A stretch of DNA of 64,000 bases. Origin: an uncultured Fodinibius sp. (GTDB taxonomy: Bacteria > Bacteroidota > Rhodothermia > Balneolales > Balneolaceae). Shown one piece after another: positions 21,655 to 30,544 of the stretch. Location: contig CAJXMJ010000001.1 in assembly GCA_913056455.1 (NCBI GenBank), positions 558,001 through 622,000 on the forward strand. The letters are read 5' to 3'. Within the stretch, counting starts at the first letter, position 1. Every line of letters starts with the position of its first letter. A program made the translations under genes and the position numbers. Under the pieces are notes generated by a model. It had not been told where the DNA came from. It saw only the letters and a program-made list of their open reading frames with translations, and did no database searches.

Positions 21655-21954
21655 TTATTTCTGTGATTTAATGATCTCCTCTAAAACATTAAGGTGCTCC
21701 TCAAACGCCTTTTTACCCTCTGTGGTCATGTAATATGTAGTGTTGGGCTTATTGTCGATAAAGGATTTTTCAACCTCTAGAAAACCTTCTTTTTCTAACT
21801 TTTTAATGTGAGTTGCTAAATTTCCGTCGGTTACATCCAGAAAATTCTTCAATGAGGTAAAATCAAGTCCATCATTTACCGCTAATGCCGACATAATTCC
21901 AAGTCGCACACGGCTTTCAAAAGCTTTATGTAAATCATCAATTGATAATTTCAT
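21655..21954 (-). CDS. Winged-helix transcriptional regulator
   Basis: This 99-residue protein is a compact winged helix-turn-helix: SRVRLGIMSALAVNDGLDFTSLKN, then VTDGNLATHIKKLEKEGFLEVEKS and a wing with TTYYMTTEGKKAFEEHL. It resembles short ArsR/MarR-like regulators of Bacteroidota that sit beside membrane proteins. It is 12 bases downstream of the 204-residue membrane gene and probably autoregulates this operon. Confidence 0.85.
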   Translation of the reverse strand: MKLSIDDLHKAFESRVRLGIMSALAVNDGLDFTSLKNFLDVTDGNLATHIKKLEKEGFLEVEKSFIDNKPNTTYYMTTEGKKAFEEHLNVLEEIIKSQK

Positions 21955-21966
21955 TAATAAATATCT

Positions 21967-22581
21967 TCACCGTTCGTACTTCAAATGCATGTAAATACCA
22001 TAGATGATATGGATAACTCCGAATCCCAGGGCCCATAAAAGTAAACTGTATTCAACAAACCAGGCACTTGCTAATCCCAACACTATCTGAATCAGGCCCA
22101 ATAGCTTTACATCGTTATATGTAAATTTGCTGGCCGTGTATAAGGCAAGTCCGTAAAATAGCAGGGTTGTGGGCGTAATCAATCCAATTAGATTTTTTTC
22201 AAGTAATATCAATATAAAAAATCCGCCGGCTATTAGGGGAACAGCCATGTTGATCATCATTTGCTGTGATGAAACATTCCATACATTTTCATTTCTTTGA
22301 TTAGCTTTTTTCCAGGAAAGAAAAATGGCTGTACCTATTGCCAGAAACAATATGGCGGTAGCTAAGAATATGAGGATTGAACCGCTTGATGAATCAAAGG
22401 AATTATAAACAACTTTATCGGGATTAAAGTCAAATAGCTCATATGCAACATAAGCGCCTGCTAACGCATAAACTCCGGCCATTACACCCGCCAAACCTGA
22501 AAGCGATAGAAACTTGGATGAACGCTCCATCATAGAACGTATCTCAGCTAAGTCTTGAATGTAATCCTGTTCTTCTTTCAT
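21967..22581 (-). CDS. Hypothetical membrane protein, six helices
   Basis: This 204-residue protein has an acidic N-terminal helix (DYIQDLAEIRSMMERSS) followed by about six membrane helices. Proteins of this look commonly precede a winged-helix regulator in Bacteroidota and Balneolota. The start ATG at 22581 is preceded by a 290-base intergenic region. The function is unknown. Confidence 0.7.
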   Translation of the reverse strand: MKEEQDYIQDLAEIRSMMERSSKFLSLSGLAGVMAGVYALAGAYVAYELFDFNPDKVVYNSFDSSSGSILIFLATAILFLAIGTAIFLSWKKANQRNENVWNVSSQQMMINMAVPLIAGGFFILILLEKNLIGLITPTTLLFYGLALYTASKFTYNDVKLLGLIQIVLGLASAWFVEYSLLLWALGFGVIHIIYGIYMHLKYER

Positions 22582-22871
22582 GAAAAGTACTTTTCATTTC
22601 AAAGTTAAAACTAAATTTGCTCGGATACAATAGTTATCAAAATTTAAATAAATGTTTAGAACTACCGAGTAGCCGAGGCTATTTTGGCCTATATTTTATT
22701 TGAATCCATTCATTACATTGAATATCAACATAGACAAACAGGGCTACTTGGTAATAGAGTGGGGAAGAGTAAAAAAGGATAGCAGAAATTGTAGGACCTA
22801 TAATCGGTAATAGGGCACAGCGAGAGAATTCTCATTTATTGGGTGGCTTTAAAAATTATTTAATTTAGTAT

Positions 22872-23576
22872 CTATTTCATTCTATATGTTACGCCAAATC
22901 TGATAAATCGAGAGAATCGTTCTCTGTTGCCCCCAACAATATTATTGGAATAATTTCGCAATCCATAAGAATAGCCCGTAGAGATACCCCAGTTTTGGTA
23001 GTAAATGATTAACGATGATCGAAGTCTAAAATCGGTACCGGGAACATTTCTCTTACGGTCTGTTTTTATAGTTATGCTGTTATTCGTTGTTGCCTCTCCC
23101 TTTTCTCTACTAACAACATTGAATCCCAATTCTGGTCCTATAGTCAGATCAATATTTAGATTGTTTAAACTAAACCTGCGACCGATAGCTGGATGAAAGA
23201 CTATAAACCCATTTTTAAATGTAGTTTCACCGGATGCCGACGAGGGAGGAAAAACCCCAGCTACATTATCTATTTTAACCTGGCTTCGCAATAATTCATA
23301 CCCTGCCTCGAGACCATAGGTTAACTTATATTTGCTAATACGTTTAAACTGAGCAGTAAGACCATATGAGAAGGTCTTTTGAGAACCATAGGGATTATTA
23401 GTGTAATGCCCTTCAGAACCTGCATCATTGACTACTATAGTAGAATAGGCTGTAGTTGATTCACCGGCAAAAGAAAATAATCCGGAATTTAAATGGAGAG
23501 AAAATTCTGAATGTTGTCCATAAGCTGTTGTTATGAAGAGTAGAGGGAGGAAGATTAAAAAAATTAATTTTTTCAT
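22872..23576 (-). CDS. Outer-membrane beta-barrel protein (small)
   Basis: This 234-residue protein has a signal peptide (about 1-20, ending TAYGQ) and about eight amphipathic beta strands. It ends FIRFGVTYRMK, a typical outer-membrane barrel close. It resembles OmpW/PorT-like small barrels of Bacteroidota; no catalytic motif is visible. It is 13 bases downstream of the 23590-24054 gene and may be co-transcribed with it. Confidence 0.7.
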   Translation of the reverse strand: MKKLIFLIFLPLLFITTAYGQHSEFSLHLNSGLFSFAGESTTAYSTIVVNDAGSEGHYTNNPYGSQKTFSYGLTAQFKRISKYKLTYGLEAGYELLRSQVKIDNVAGVFPPSSASGETTFKNGFIVFHPAIGRRFSLNNLNIDLTIGPELGFNVVSREKGEATTNNSITIKTDRKRNVPGTDFRLRSSLIIYYQNWGISTGYSYGLRNYSNNIVGGNRERFSRFIRFGVTYRMK

Positions 23577-23589
23577 AAGATAAAATGTT

Positions 23590-24054
23590 TTAGTCAGATT
23601 TTGTTAATCTCTCAAGTGATTTGTGATTAATAAAGCTCTTGATGATTCTTTCAGAACCATTTATGTCAAGTCGTAGCTCAACCAATCGATTGAAGTAGTT
23701 ATTCTGGCTCACCTCCTTGATATTTTCAACGGTAGTTTTACTTTCGGGTTGTGGCATATCATCTCTAAATAGAGGAATGTGAGGAGTAAGTATTGCAGAT
23801 CCGTTATCATACTCTGTTATTTCTAGAATTCTGAGAGATTTAGTCAATCTATAACTGGGTGCCGCCAGAAATAAACAAAGCATGCCTAAGATAGTAGAAG
23901 TGATATTTTCTGAGAAAGCATCTATAAAACCTATCTGGCTGGCTTCCTTTACAACGTTAATGAGGGCAAAGACTCCGAAAATATAGATGAATATTGAAAG
24001 GCAGACCGTACTATAAATTAAAAAGCTGTTTGATATTTTATGGACTTTCTTCAT
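23590..24054 (-). CDS. Hypothetical two-helix membrane protein
   Basis: This 154-residue protein has hydrophobic helices at about 12-33 and 48-65 and a cytoplasmic C-terminal domain of about 85 residues. I do not recognise the family. It is adjacent to the small outer-membrane barrel gene on the same strand. Confidence 0.6.
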   Translation of the reverse strand: MKKVHKISNSFLIYSTVCLSIFIYIFGVFALINVVKEASQIGFIDAFSENITSTILGMLCLFLAAPSYRLTKSLRILEITEYDNGSAILTPHIPLFRDDMPQPESKTTVENIKEVSQNNYFNRLVELRLDINGSERIIKSFINHKSLERLTKSD

Positions 24055-24124
24055 GAATGAAATGTTTAAAAGTAGGAGGTAGTAGGTAGATGTACGGCAG
24101 CGTTCATTCCTGAGAGTTATAGTA

Positions 24125-24643
24125 TTAATTTGTGTCGCTATTATTTTGACGGATCAAGTCAAACTGTGATAAATGATGGAAACAATGTTTGAAGTGAAAC
24201 TTTCGCCACTGTTCTCGTCCCAATTTTCCGAAGGTGGGATTGATTTCAGTGGCGTCAGGGTTGTTTTGGTAATAGGTTAAATAGTATTGAATTTCCTCTT
24301 TCAGTTTTGCTTTTGCATGTTCTAAGCTTGGATATTTTAGATCTAAGAGTTCCGTTCCCGTTACCGGATTTGTGAAGCCTTTGGGCATGGGACGATTTAT
24401 ATTTAAAAAAGCTTGAAGTTTAGCTCTTTTTTCGTCCGGCGTATTACATTCAAGATCCAGCTTATCTGTTGACATCTGAAATGCAAAGATTAAATGTTCA
24501 ATCATATGCTGGGCACTCATCTCACCCCAATTAGGTTCCTTGTCTTCATCCAAAGCATCAATACACTTTGGTAACGTCTCTCGAAAAAGTGTTTCCCTTA
24601 TATCGGAATCATTGACATCATATGATAATTGTATTGGTGACAT
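24125..24643 (-). CDS. DUF1569/DinB-like protein
   Basis: This 172-residue soluble protein has an early histidine in MSAQHMIEHLIFAF and a C-terminal HFKHCFHHLSQFDLI. The spacing of these histidines matches DUF1569 and the DinB-like four-helix metal-binding superfamily. The exact reaction is unknown. It stands alone, with about 70 bases on each side. Confidence 0.7.
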   Translation of the reverse strand: MSPIQLSYDVNDSDIRETLFRETLPKCIDALDEDKEPNWGEMSAQHMIEHLIFAFQMSTDKLDLECNTPDEKRAKLQAFLNINRPMPKGFTNPVTGTELLDLKYPSLEHAKAKLKEEIQYYLTYYQNNPDATEINPTFGKLGREQWRKFHFKHCFHHLSQFDLIRQNNSDTN

Positions 24644-24710
24644 GATAACCGGTTATTTAGATTGGTGATATTGCTACCTGGCGTATACTCTGTCGTAAAT
24701 CAGGGTTTAT

Positions 24711-24896
24711 TCAATCGTTGAATTGCAAAGCAATATAAGCTGTGCAAATAATAATTGAGATGGATATCAGAATAGTTGGAATCCACTGCTGATCCGTAAA
24801 TAGGGCAATCAGGTTTCCAATAGCTAAAAATCCAAATCCTGCTGCCAATAAGACATTATCTCTTAGAGGATTACTTTGTGCTCTCTCAGCTCTCAT
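24711..24896 (-). CDS. Small two-helix membrane protein
   Basis: This 61-residue protein has a charged N-terminus (MRAERAQSNPLRDN) and two hydrophobic helices. It lies just left of the leftmost well-supported attC-like palindrome (24934-25028). It could be the first cassette beyond that site or the first non-cassette gene. No family was recognised. Confidence 0.45.
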   Translation of the reverse strand: MRAERAQSNPLRDNVLLAAGFGFLAIGNLIALFTDQQWIPTILISISIIICTAYIALQFND

Positions 24897-24933
24897 AAGA
24901 CTATCTCTTTGAAGTTTTACTTTTTTGATAAAG

Positions 24934-25028
24934 CTATACCATAACGGTAAGGTGGCATGAGTTTATGTTAAATTGATAAATAATAATTGGGAAGCAAAAA
25001 AGCCAAAAGGCAACAGGTGTTAGCCTAC
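24934..25028 (-). repeat. attC-like site K
   Basis: The left core CTATACCATAAC and the right core GTTAGCCTAC bracket a 95-base element whose interior (24966-25015) is closely similar to that of site C at 33615-33672. Both share TTGATAAATAAT and AAAAAGC blocks. It lies downstream of the leftward thioredoxin-like gene, as expected for that cassette's attC. Confidence 0.65.
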
Positions 25029-25183
25029 AGATTGGATATTGATAGTTGGAGCCAAACTTCAGTGGCACTTTTACTCCATTGTCATGAAGAACCACAGGCT
25101 GATTTTCCAGTCCATAGTTCAAACAAATAGTCCCGAGTTATTATAGAGCATACAAACAATACAACGGTCTCAATAAATATCAA

Positions 25184-26320
25184 TTATGGATTTTGCTCTG
25201 AAAATAATTCCTCAAGCTTCTCTTCAAGTTCTCGACCGTGAATATCTTTTGCGATGATGATGCCGTTCTCATCAACAAGAAAATTTTTAGGGATTGCCGT
25301 GATGGCATACTCTTCAGCAATCTGGTTTGAATAGCCGTCAACCGTAGATACGTTGATCCAGGTTCGGTTGTCCTCGTTGAGTGCTCGGATCCATCGATCC
25401 ATTTGATATTCGATGCCAAAGCCGAAAATCTCGAACCCCGAGCTATGGTACCGATTGTACATTTTTCTCAAATGATCACTTTCTGATCTACAGGGGCCAC
25501 ACCAACTGCCAAAAAAGTCAATTAAAGTGTACTTGCCGAGATTATTATAAAGGGACCGTTCCACGCCGGAGGTATCCGGGGCAACTATTTCTGAAACTTT
25601 ACCACCGATAGAAACCTGCTTTAAGATTCTTACTTTCTCTGATACCAATTCCGCTACTTCAAGTCCTTTATGGCGTTCTGAGAAATCGGTGGCCAGCTGT
25701 TTATAATAATCCATGTGTTTGTCGCCGTTCCAGCGAACCATGGTGGGGTAAATGGCGATAGATGTCCCCATCTTTTTTACTGCATGTATTAAAGTATCCC
25801 GATACTGTTCTTCTGCCTTTAACACCCGGTCCCCAAGCTTTTCAATCCGCGCTGAATCCTTTGGTTTGTCTTCCTCCAACAGGTCTTCCAATTGTGTCCT
25901 TATCGGATAAACCGTTTCTCTCAGAACCTGCATCCGGAATTTTTCATATTCTTTAAACAGCTCTGTATCCGGCGACCCCGAGACGTCATACTCTCCTTTG
26001 CGATGAAATCTTATAGAAATTTGTTGCCCGGAATCAGCAATAAAGGGCACACGTAGAGAGTCGTGAATGCGCAACCGGTAATAGTGAGGCTCAAGACGGT
26101 AGGAGGATGAGAAAGTGCTGTCCGTCTTTACCGACAAGGTATCAACAATATCAAATTGAGTGGCGTTAAGGCCTTTTGCCTGATGCAGTAACACATTCTC
26201 AGTATCAATGTTATTGAGCTCTCCTTCCACAGAAAATACCGGTTCTTTTTTCTGGGTAGTACAGGAGAGAAACAGAACTATTGAAACAGCCAGGATGGTT
26301 AGAGATGTCTTCGAAATCAC
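25184..26320 (-). CDS. TlpA/ResA-type thioredoxin lipoprotein with N-terminal DUF4369-like domain
   Basis: This 378-residue protein has a lipobox (FLSC at about residues 17-20) and an N-terminal beta-rich domain (about 30-130) like DUF4369. A helical linker and a C-terminal thioredoxin fold with active site WCGPC follow (in FFGSWCGPCRSES). The cis-proline region is AITAIPKNFLVDENG. It probably reduces or matures periplasmic proteins such as cytochromes c. It sits alone between attC-like sites, so it may be an integron cassette gene, though large for one. Confidence 0.85.
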   Translation of the reverse strand: MISKTSLTILAVSIVLFLSCTTQKKEPVFSVEGELNNIDTENVLLHQAKGLNATQFDIVDTLSVKTDSTFSSSYRLEPHYYRLRIHDSLRVPFIADSGQQISIRFHRKGEYDVSGSPDTELFKEYEKFRMQVLRETVYPIRTQLEDLLEEDKPKDSARIEKLGDRVLKAEEQYRDTLIHAVKKMGTSIAIYPTMVRWNGDKHMDYYKQLATDFSERHKGLEVAELVSEKVRILKQVSIGGKVSEIVAPDTSGVERSLYNNLGKYTLIDFFGSWCGPCRSESDHLRKMYNRYHSSGFEIFGFGIEYQMDRWIRALNEDNRTWINVSTVDGYSNQIAEEYAITAIPKNFLVDENGIIIAKDIHGRELEEKLEELFSEQNP

Positions 26321-26445
26321 GATGTAATAATTATTTTAAGTTGAATATTGATGTAGACGGCTATAGTGAAATGTTTCCTGTCTTAGGGCGTCGTCAGAGT
26401 CGAGGAAACATATTGTGGTTTGTATGACTACTGCTAAGGTTACAT

Positions 26446-27066
26446 TCAAGACTTTTGTGCAACCATCAAAAAAATAGGAAATAATTTGCTTTCACCATGG
26501 TCATTAATTTCTCGTTCCATTTTGTAGGCGGTGGAAAAGTCTATATTTGTAAAGCCAAGTTTTTCTGTTAAACTTGCCAGCTCTTTTCGATCAAATCCTT
26601 TATGGACATCATCAACATCCTGACCATGAAAAGATCCGTCTTCTTTATCAAGATCGGCTACAAAAAGATATCCTCCGGGATTTAAGAGCTCATAAAATTG
26701 GTTAAGGATAAGTTGGGTATCCGGAATATGGTGAAGAGTCATCATGGTATACACCAAGTCAAATTGCTTGTTCGGTATTGGATCCTTGGTCAGATCAAGA
26801 CTGATTGGCTCCATATCATCCACCGACCTGCTTCTTATTTTATCCCGCAATACTTCAAGCATGCCGGTTGAACTATCAGCTAAAGTAATGGGACCAATTT
26901 TATTACGGAGCTCAAAACTTAGTTGGCCGGTTCCACAACCATACTCAAAAGCAGTCATTTCGTTAGAAAGCGGCACATGCGAACAAATGGCCTTAGCAAT
27001 ATTTCGGGCACGTTCTTGACTCTCAGGGGTATCCCAATCTTTGGCTTCTTCATCAAATCGAGACAT
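26446..27066 (-). CDS. Class I SAM-dependent methyltransferase
   Basis: This 206-residue protein has motif I FEYGCGTGQLSFEL, the acidic residue after strand 2 (LADSS), motif IV (FDLVYTMMTLHHIPD) and post-motif LNPGGYLFVADLD. It is a Methyltransf_11-type enzyme; the substrate is unknown. I choose ATG 27066 (MSRFDEEAKDW); the longer frame would start with TTG. A short palindrome (ATGTTTCCT with AGGAAACAT) lies between its stop and the next gene. Confidence 0.85.
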   Translation of the reverse strand: MSRFDEEAKDWDTPESQERARNIAKAICSHVPLSNEMTAFEYGCGTGQLSFELRNKIGPITLADSSTGMLEVLRDKIRSRSVDDMEPISLDLTKDPIPNKQFDLVYTMMTLHHIPDTQLILNQFYELLNPGGYLFVADLDKEDGSFHGQDVDDVHKGFDRKELASLTEKLGFTNIDFSTAYKMEREINDHGESKLFPIFLMVAQKS

Positions 27067-27341
27067 AAGTATCAAAGAAAATTTAAATTTTGGAGGGATA
27101 TGTATAAATGCAACTAATATACTTCATATTTGTCACTAATTTTCTAACTCACAAACAACCTTTCAGATGGGTTGCGTTCAGACGAACGTTAATTGCCAAG
27201 ATGTAATTCAGAAATTGGAAACAAGCGTTTATCCTTTGAAGCTTCAGCAAAGAGAGAGGCGACCCTCGGGAGACTTCTGAACACACGGGTAATACTACCC
27301 AGATTGCATCATCCAACTGCCGTATTTTATACAATAATTTG

Positions 27342-27686
27342 TTATATCATACAGTCGATCCAATCGAGTGCCATGTGGATAAGTAGTCCAAGACCTGCCA
27401 AGTGTAGTACACGAGCGGAGGAATGGAAACCCTGCCTCTCAGCTTTTCGTCCAAAAACAAGAGGAAGAGCAAATATCAATACATAGATTATGATGGCTGG
27501 TGCAGTGTGCAACGGATGGAAACCAATGGAGCATCGACTGGGATCGTATATAGGGTCGGCCAGCAAGTGATCTAGATCAACAAGCAATGTCGCAACCATG
27601 ATCACCGTCGCGTTTTGCCATCGGCTATGATAAAAAGCGAACGCAACAATCAGGGGAACGATGAAATGCAGAACGATATGAATCAT
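27342..27686 (-). CDS. DUF6122 family small membrane protein
   Basis: This 114-residue protein has three or four hydrophobic helices and conserved-looking histidine and aspartate pairs (LLVDLDHLLADPIYDP, GFHPLHTAPA, HMALDWIDC). The pattern matches the DUF6122 family and distantly the DUF457/YdjM-like metal-dependent hydrolases. It occupies one slot of the leftward array between attC-like elements. Confidence 0.75.
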   Translation of the reverse strand: MIHIVLHFIVPLIVAFAFYHSRWQNATVIMVATLLVDLDHLLADPIYDPSRCSIGFHPLHTAPAIIIYVLIFALPLVFGRKAERQGFHSSARVLHLAGLGLLIHMALDWIDCMI

Positions 27687-27696
27687 CTTTTAGGAA

Positions 27697-27850
27697 TTGT
27701 TATCGAGTGAAGCGATATAAGGACTGGCGCTTATGCGGAAGGTGTCCAGATGTTGAATTTATTTAAAACGAAACATTAATTAATAAGTGAAAGGAAGGCA
27801 AGGAGAGGGTGAGATCTATTCTACTTGATGCCGGAATATGCACATATTGA
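27697..27850 (-). repeat. attC-like site I (degenerate)
   Basis: The left side (GCGATATAAGGACTGGCGCTT) aligns with the TAAC-N5-TGCGCATAAG half of better sites. The interior 27774-27813 matches site C2 at 34020-34060 almost base for base (shared TGAAAGGRAGGCAAGGAGA). The right core is not recognisable. It lies downstream of the leftward glyoxalase-like gene. Confidence 0.5.
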
Positions 27851-27859
27851 GATGAATGT

Positions 27860-28249
27860 TTAATGATCAGTCACAAGCATCCATTGAATATCAAACTTGT
27901 CTTTTACCATCCCAAAATCTTTTTCGAGAGGGAAGAGTATTTTGCCGGATTCTGATAGCTTTTTGAAAACTTCTTCTCTAAATGTTTTGTCTGTAAAAGT
28001 AACGAAAAGAGAAATATTGTTTCCAATGGTAACGGAATGGTTCGGTAAATCATCAGATGCTTTAATTCGAATTTTTTCAGCATGTAGTTCTGAATCGAAA
28101 ATTCGATTTTGATAGTCATTTGGCACCTCGATTGGTGAGTCACTAAAAGTCTTCATGGAGATGATTTCTCCATTCAGGACTTGAGCGTAAAATTTCATTG
28201 CCTCTTTGCATGTGCCCGGAAAAACAAGATAAGGTATTATTCCTGTCAT
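27860..28249 (-). CDS. VOC/PhnB-like glyoxalase-fold protein
   Basis: This 129-residue protein matches the PhnB/DUF1338-free VOC layout: IIPYLVFPGTCKEAMKFYAQVLNGE at the start, MKTFSDSPIEVP, and a C-terminal FGMVKDKFDIQWMLV. I choose ATG 28249 (MTGIIPYL) since family members begin there; the longer frame to 28318 adds 23 unlike residues. The substrate is unknown. It is a cassette-sized single gene in the array. Confidence 0.85.
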   Translation of the reverse strand: MTGIIPYLVFPGTCKEAMKFYAQVLNGEIISMKTFSDSPIEVPNDYQNRIFDSELHAEKIRIKASDDLPNHSVTIGNNISLFVTFTDKTFREEVFKKLSESGKILFPLEKDFGMVKDKFDIQWMLVTDH

Positions 28250-28431
28250 AGTTATACATTTTTGATTTAGATAATAATATAAAGATATAACTTTAATCCG
28301 GGTTTTTGATATTCGCAATCAGGGCAACTGATTATTGATGTTTGGGTTATTCCATTATATAAATTGCCTAACCTTGGTAATTCAAATTAAAATTTTCAGA
28401 GTTTTTTATTGGCAATCCAACTAAGTGCAAA

Positions 28432-28562
28432 GACCGATAACAATCCTGCGCATAAGTTGGATGCGAAGGTATGTTGAATTATTACTAATGATTGGAGAGG
28501 GAATAAGCCAAAAAGAGGCAAGGCCTGGAGAGCGACTGCATAAATCCGTTAGACCTATAGCT
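28432..28562 (-). repeat. attC-like site H
   Basis: The left half GATAAC-AATCC-TGCGCATAAG has the same spacing as the best site near attI. The right core is GTTAGACCTATAGC. The interior carries ATGTTGAATTATT and AAGAGGCAAGG, shared with sites I and C. Its right core overlaps the stop codon of the leftward alpha/beta hydrolase gene. The start of that gene's slot (GTTAGGCTTCT) agrees with this core at 8 of 11 bases, as the cassette rule predicts. Confidence 0.7.
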
Positions 28563-29415
28563 TATAATTTACTAGAAAAGACATTACGTTTTTATTGTAT
28601 GCTTCAGTATTGTCTTCATGCATGATATGCGAAGCATTTGGAATTTGAACCCGCTTGGTATGGGGTAGCAGTTCTTTAAGCCTATGCGATAGTTGATGAA
28701 AAACATTAGGACTTTTCTCCCCATTAACCAGTAATGTAGGAATTTCTATCTCACGTAATTCTTCAGGTCTCAGTGGGGCAAAGCCCGAACCGAGCAATTC
28801 TGCCTTTATTGTATTGACGCGTACTTGTTCACGACGTGATTCGGATAGTTGATTATAGAATTCCTCACCAAGTATTGCACGCCCCATCAGTCGCGAAACT
28901 TCTTCAATGTCATCTCTTTTTGCAGCTTTTTTGGCAGGCTCTATGCCTTTCATTCCAAGTTTAAGTATTGCTATAGCAGTCAGCGGCCGTTTTAGAAATA
29001 AGGTAAGTAATTCGAGTGGCTTCGGAGTGTTACTAACAAACAACGTAATGACCGGGGGTTCCGCTAAAACCATGGTTTGAATCAGACTTGGATTCTTAAT
29101 CGCTAGTAATAAACAAAGAAAAGCCCCATAAGAGTGACCTATCAAGTGGGCTGGTACTGCGTCCAGTTTTTGAAGCAGGATTTCTAAATCATTCACATGT
29201 TCGCTCATCCTGTAGTCAGCACCTTCCGGAATTTTTTCATTGGGCCAGTGGTAGCGGCGGCTGTAAGTTATCGTACGGAAGTGATTGCTAAAATCATTGA
29301 TCTGATCTTGCCACGTTCGATAATCACTGGTCGAACCATGGACAAGTACCACCGGTTCGCCATTTCCGTATTCTGAGTATTCAAAAGAGGTGTTATTTAT
29401 ACGAATACTAGTCAT
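28555..29415 (-). CDS. Alpha/beta hydrolase
   Basis: This 286-residue soluble hydrolase has an oxyanion-hole segment VVLVHGSTSDYRTW, the nucleophile elbow IGHSYGAFL (Ser), a helical cap, and a late catalytic Asp/His region (LLVNGEKSP; NASHIMHED). The closest look is epoxide hydrolase or haloperoxidase-type esterases; the substrate is unknown. It fills the whole slot between attC-like sites G and H and ends inside the core of site H. Confidence 0.88.
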   Translation of the reverse strand: MTSIRINNTSFEYSEYGNGEPVVLVHGSTSDYRTWQDQINDFSNHFRTITYSRRYHWPNEKIPEGADYRMSEHVNDLEILLQKLDAVPAHLIGHSYGAFLCLLLAIKNPSLIQTMVLAEPPVITLFVSNTPKPLELLTLFLKRPLTAIAILKLGMKGIEPAKKAAKRDDIEEVSRLMGRAILGEEFYNQLSESRREQVRVNTIKAELLGSGFAPLRPEELREIEIPTLLVNGEKSPNVFHQLSHRLKELLPHTKRVQIPNASHIMHEDNTEAYNKNVMSFLVNYKL

Positions 29416-29457
29416 AAGGAATTAGTATCAATATAAGCTAAAACAAATCATAAGCAA

Positions 29458-29562
29458 GAAGCCTAACGCCCAGGCGATAATCTAAAGGTGCAGAAAGTTG
29501 ATTTAGCTTAACAAAAAGGAGGTAAGCAGGGATAGCCAAAGTCTGTGCGGGCTAAGTTATTA
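29458..29562 (-). repeat. attC-like site G
   Basis: A left core GCCTAAC (29461-29467) is followed by GCCCAGGCGATAATC, and the right side is CTGTGCGGGCTAAGTTAT. The interior shares GTTGATTTA and a GGAGGTAAGC block with the other sites. The right core is altered (GCTAAG in place of GTTAG). It lies downstream of the leftward glycine-zipper gene. Confidence 0.6.
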
Positions 29563-29649
29563 AGCGTTTTTATTAAGGAAAGAAGTTCTAATGGTTAGTA
29601 TAAACGGTGTGAAAATATGATTTATACACTGTTAACAGCTTCCTTAACA

Positions 29650-29826
29650 TTAGTTCTCATCGCCATTCTCATTTTCTTGTTCTTGACTTATAGTTATACC
29701 AATTCCAGCACCCAACGCTATTCCTAAACTAATCCATAAAGCTAAATTATCTGTCAGAACGCCAATAACTGCTCCAATTGCAGCACCGAATGCTGCTCCT
29801 AAACCTATATTTTTTTCGTTGTTCAT
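29650..29826 (-). CDS. Small glycine-zipper membrane protein
   Basis: This 58-residue protein starts MNNEKNIGLGAAFGAAIG and has two glycine-zipper helices and an acidic tail (EQENENGDEN). I prefer ATG 29826; the longer frame from 29862 adds 12 polar residues. Glycine-zipper peptides of this size are often membrane-active. It lies at the attC side of a group with an XRE regulator and a membrane protein. Confidence 0.6.
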   Translation of the reverse strand: MNNEKNIGLGAAFGAAIGAVIGVLTDNLALWISLGIALGAGIGITISQEQENENGDEN

Positions 29827-29933
29827 AATTTTATAATCAGAATTACCGGTTGCATAACACAAACTCTAGCATGTTATGTCTATTTTTACTTCTGTTGGTT
29901 CTTTAAAACTTGTTTGATTTTTAGTCTAGTCAG

Positions 29934-30128
29934 TTATTCCTCATCGTCAAAAATTTCTTCGATCTGCTTATCAAAAAGTCTCGCAATGCTAAATGCCAAG
30001 GGGAGACTTGGATCATACTTCCCGTTTTCAATTGCATTGACGGTCTGCCGTGATACATCTAATGCCTTGGCCAGATCAGCCTGGGTCCAGTCACGTTCAG
30101 CCCGAAGTACTTTTAGTCGGTTTTTCAT
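29934..30128 (-). CDS. XRE family helix-turn-helix regulator
   Basis: This 64-residue HTH_3 protein starts MKNRLKVLRAERDWTQADLAKAL, then DVSRQTVNAIENGKYDPSL, with tail LFDKQIEEIFDDEE. It is the small YgzD/Cro-like type typical of two-gene units with a DUF2178-like membrane protein. Its start overlaps the stop of the upstream gene by 4 bases, so translation is coupled. Confidence 0.9.
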   Translation of the reverse strand: MKNRLKVLRAERDWTQADLAKALDVSRQTVNAIENGKYDPSLPLAFSIARLFDKQIEEIFDDEE

Positions 30129-30544
30129 TTGTATCGTCTTAGGTTTATTAGCAGAGAAACTAAATAGGAGAGCCCGATTAACACGATGACTCCAGCAATT
30201 TCCGCATCAAAAGGGATCACATTTGTAGCGTCTAACATTGAATAGCTAATGCCACCCACCACGGCCAAGCCCAATGAAATGCCCATCGACTCTAAGTGAA
30301 CTTTTTGCAGCATCTCATCCAGTTCCCTCAAATGTTTGATGTTCGCTATGATCATACCGATACCAATACCGAAATTCAGAAGTATGACAAGTGTGTTTAT
30401 CAGATTATTTGATCCCCAGAACAACTCATGTCCGAAGGCTGCCAGGGCAACCGATAAAACCCAGAGCAAGGTCCAAATTGCAAGGGAGACCGTTTTCTTC
30501 TTGGTCTTCTTCTCCTTATCACTTGATTGTCCTTTGTTATCCAT
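30125..30544 (-). CDS. Four-helix membrane protein paired with the XRE regulator
   Basis: This 139-residue protein has a highly charged N-terminus (KEKKTKKK) and four membrane helices at about 22-41, 47-68, 88-106 and 110-132. It is usually annotated as a hypothetical or DUF2178-like partner of a small Cro-like regulator. The stop overlaps the regulator start. The function is unknown; the pair may sense membrane state. Confidence 0.75.
   Translation of the reverse strand: MDNKGQSSDKEKKTKKKTVSLAIWTLLWVLSVALAAFGHELFWGSNNLINTLVILLNFGIGIGMIIANIKHLRELDEMLQKVHLESMGISLGLAVVGGISYSMLDATNVIPFDAEIAGVIVLIGLSYLVSLLINLRRYK

Noticed and set aside
22664-22752. Inverted repeat ACCGAGTAGCCG / GGGCTACTTGGT
   Set aside because: Nine of twelve bases pair, but the inner boxes and spacing do not fit attC, and it is not a terminator; left unassigned.
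24934-25122. 62-residue leftward frame
   Set aside because: It lies over attC-like site K and starts without a ribosome site; coding is unlikely.
26350-26435. Palindrome ATGTTTCCT...AGGAAACAT after the methyltransferase gene
   Set aside because: It may be a cassette boundary, but cores do not match the expected GTTRRRY pattern on either side.
27143-27320. Possible attC-like element between the methyltransferase and DUF6122 genes
   Set aside because: Partial palindrome (GTTGCGTTCAGA with TCTGAACACACGG) but no credible outer cores and weak interior similarity; not called as attC.
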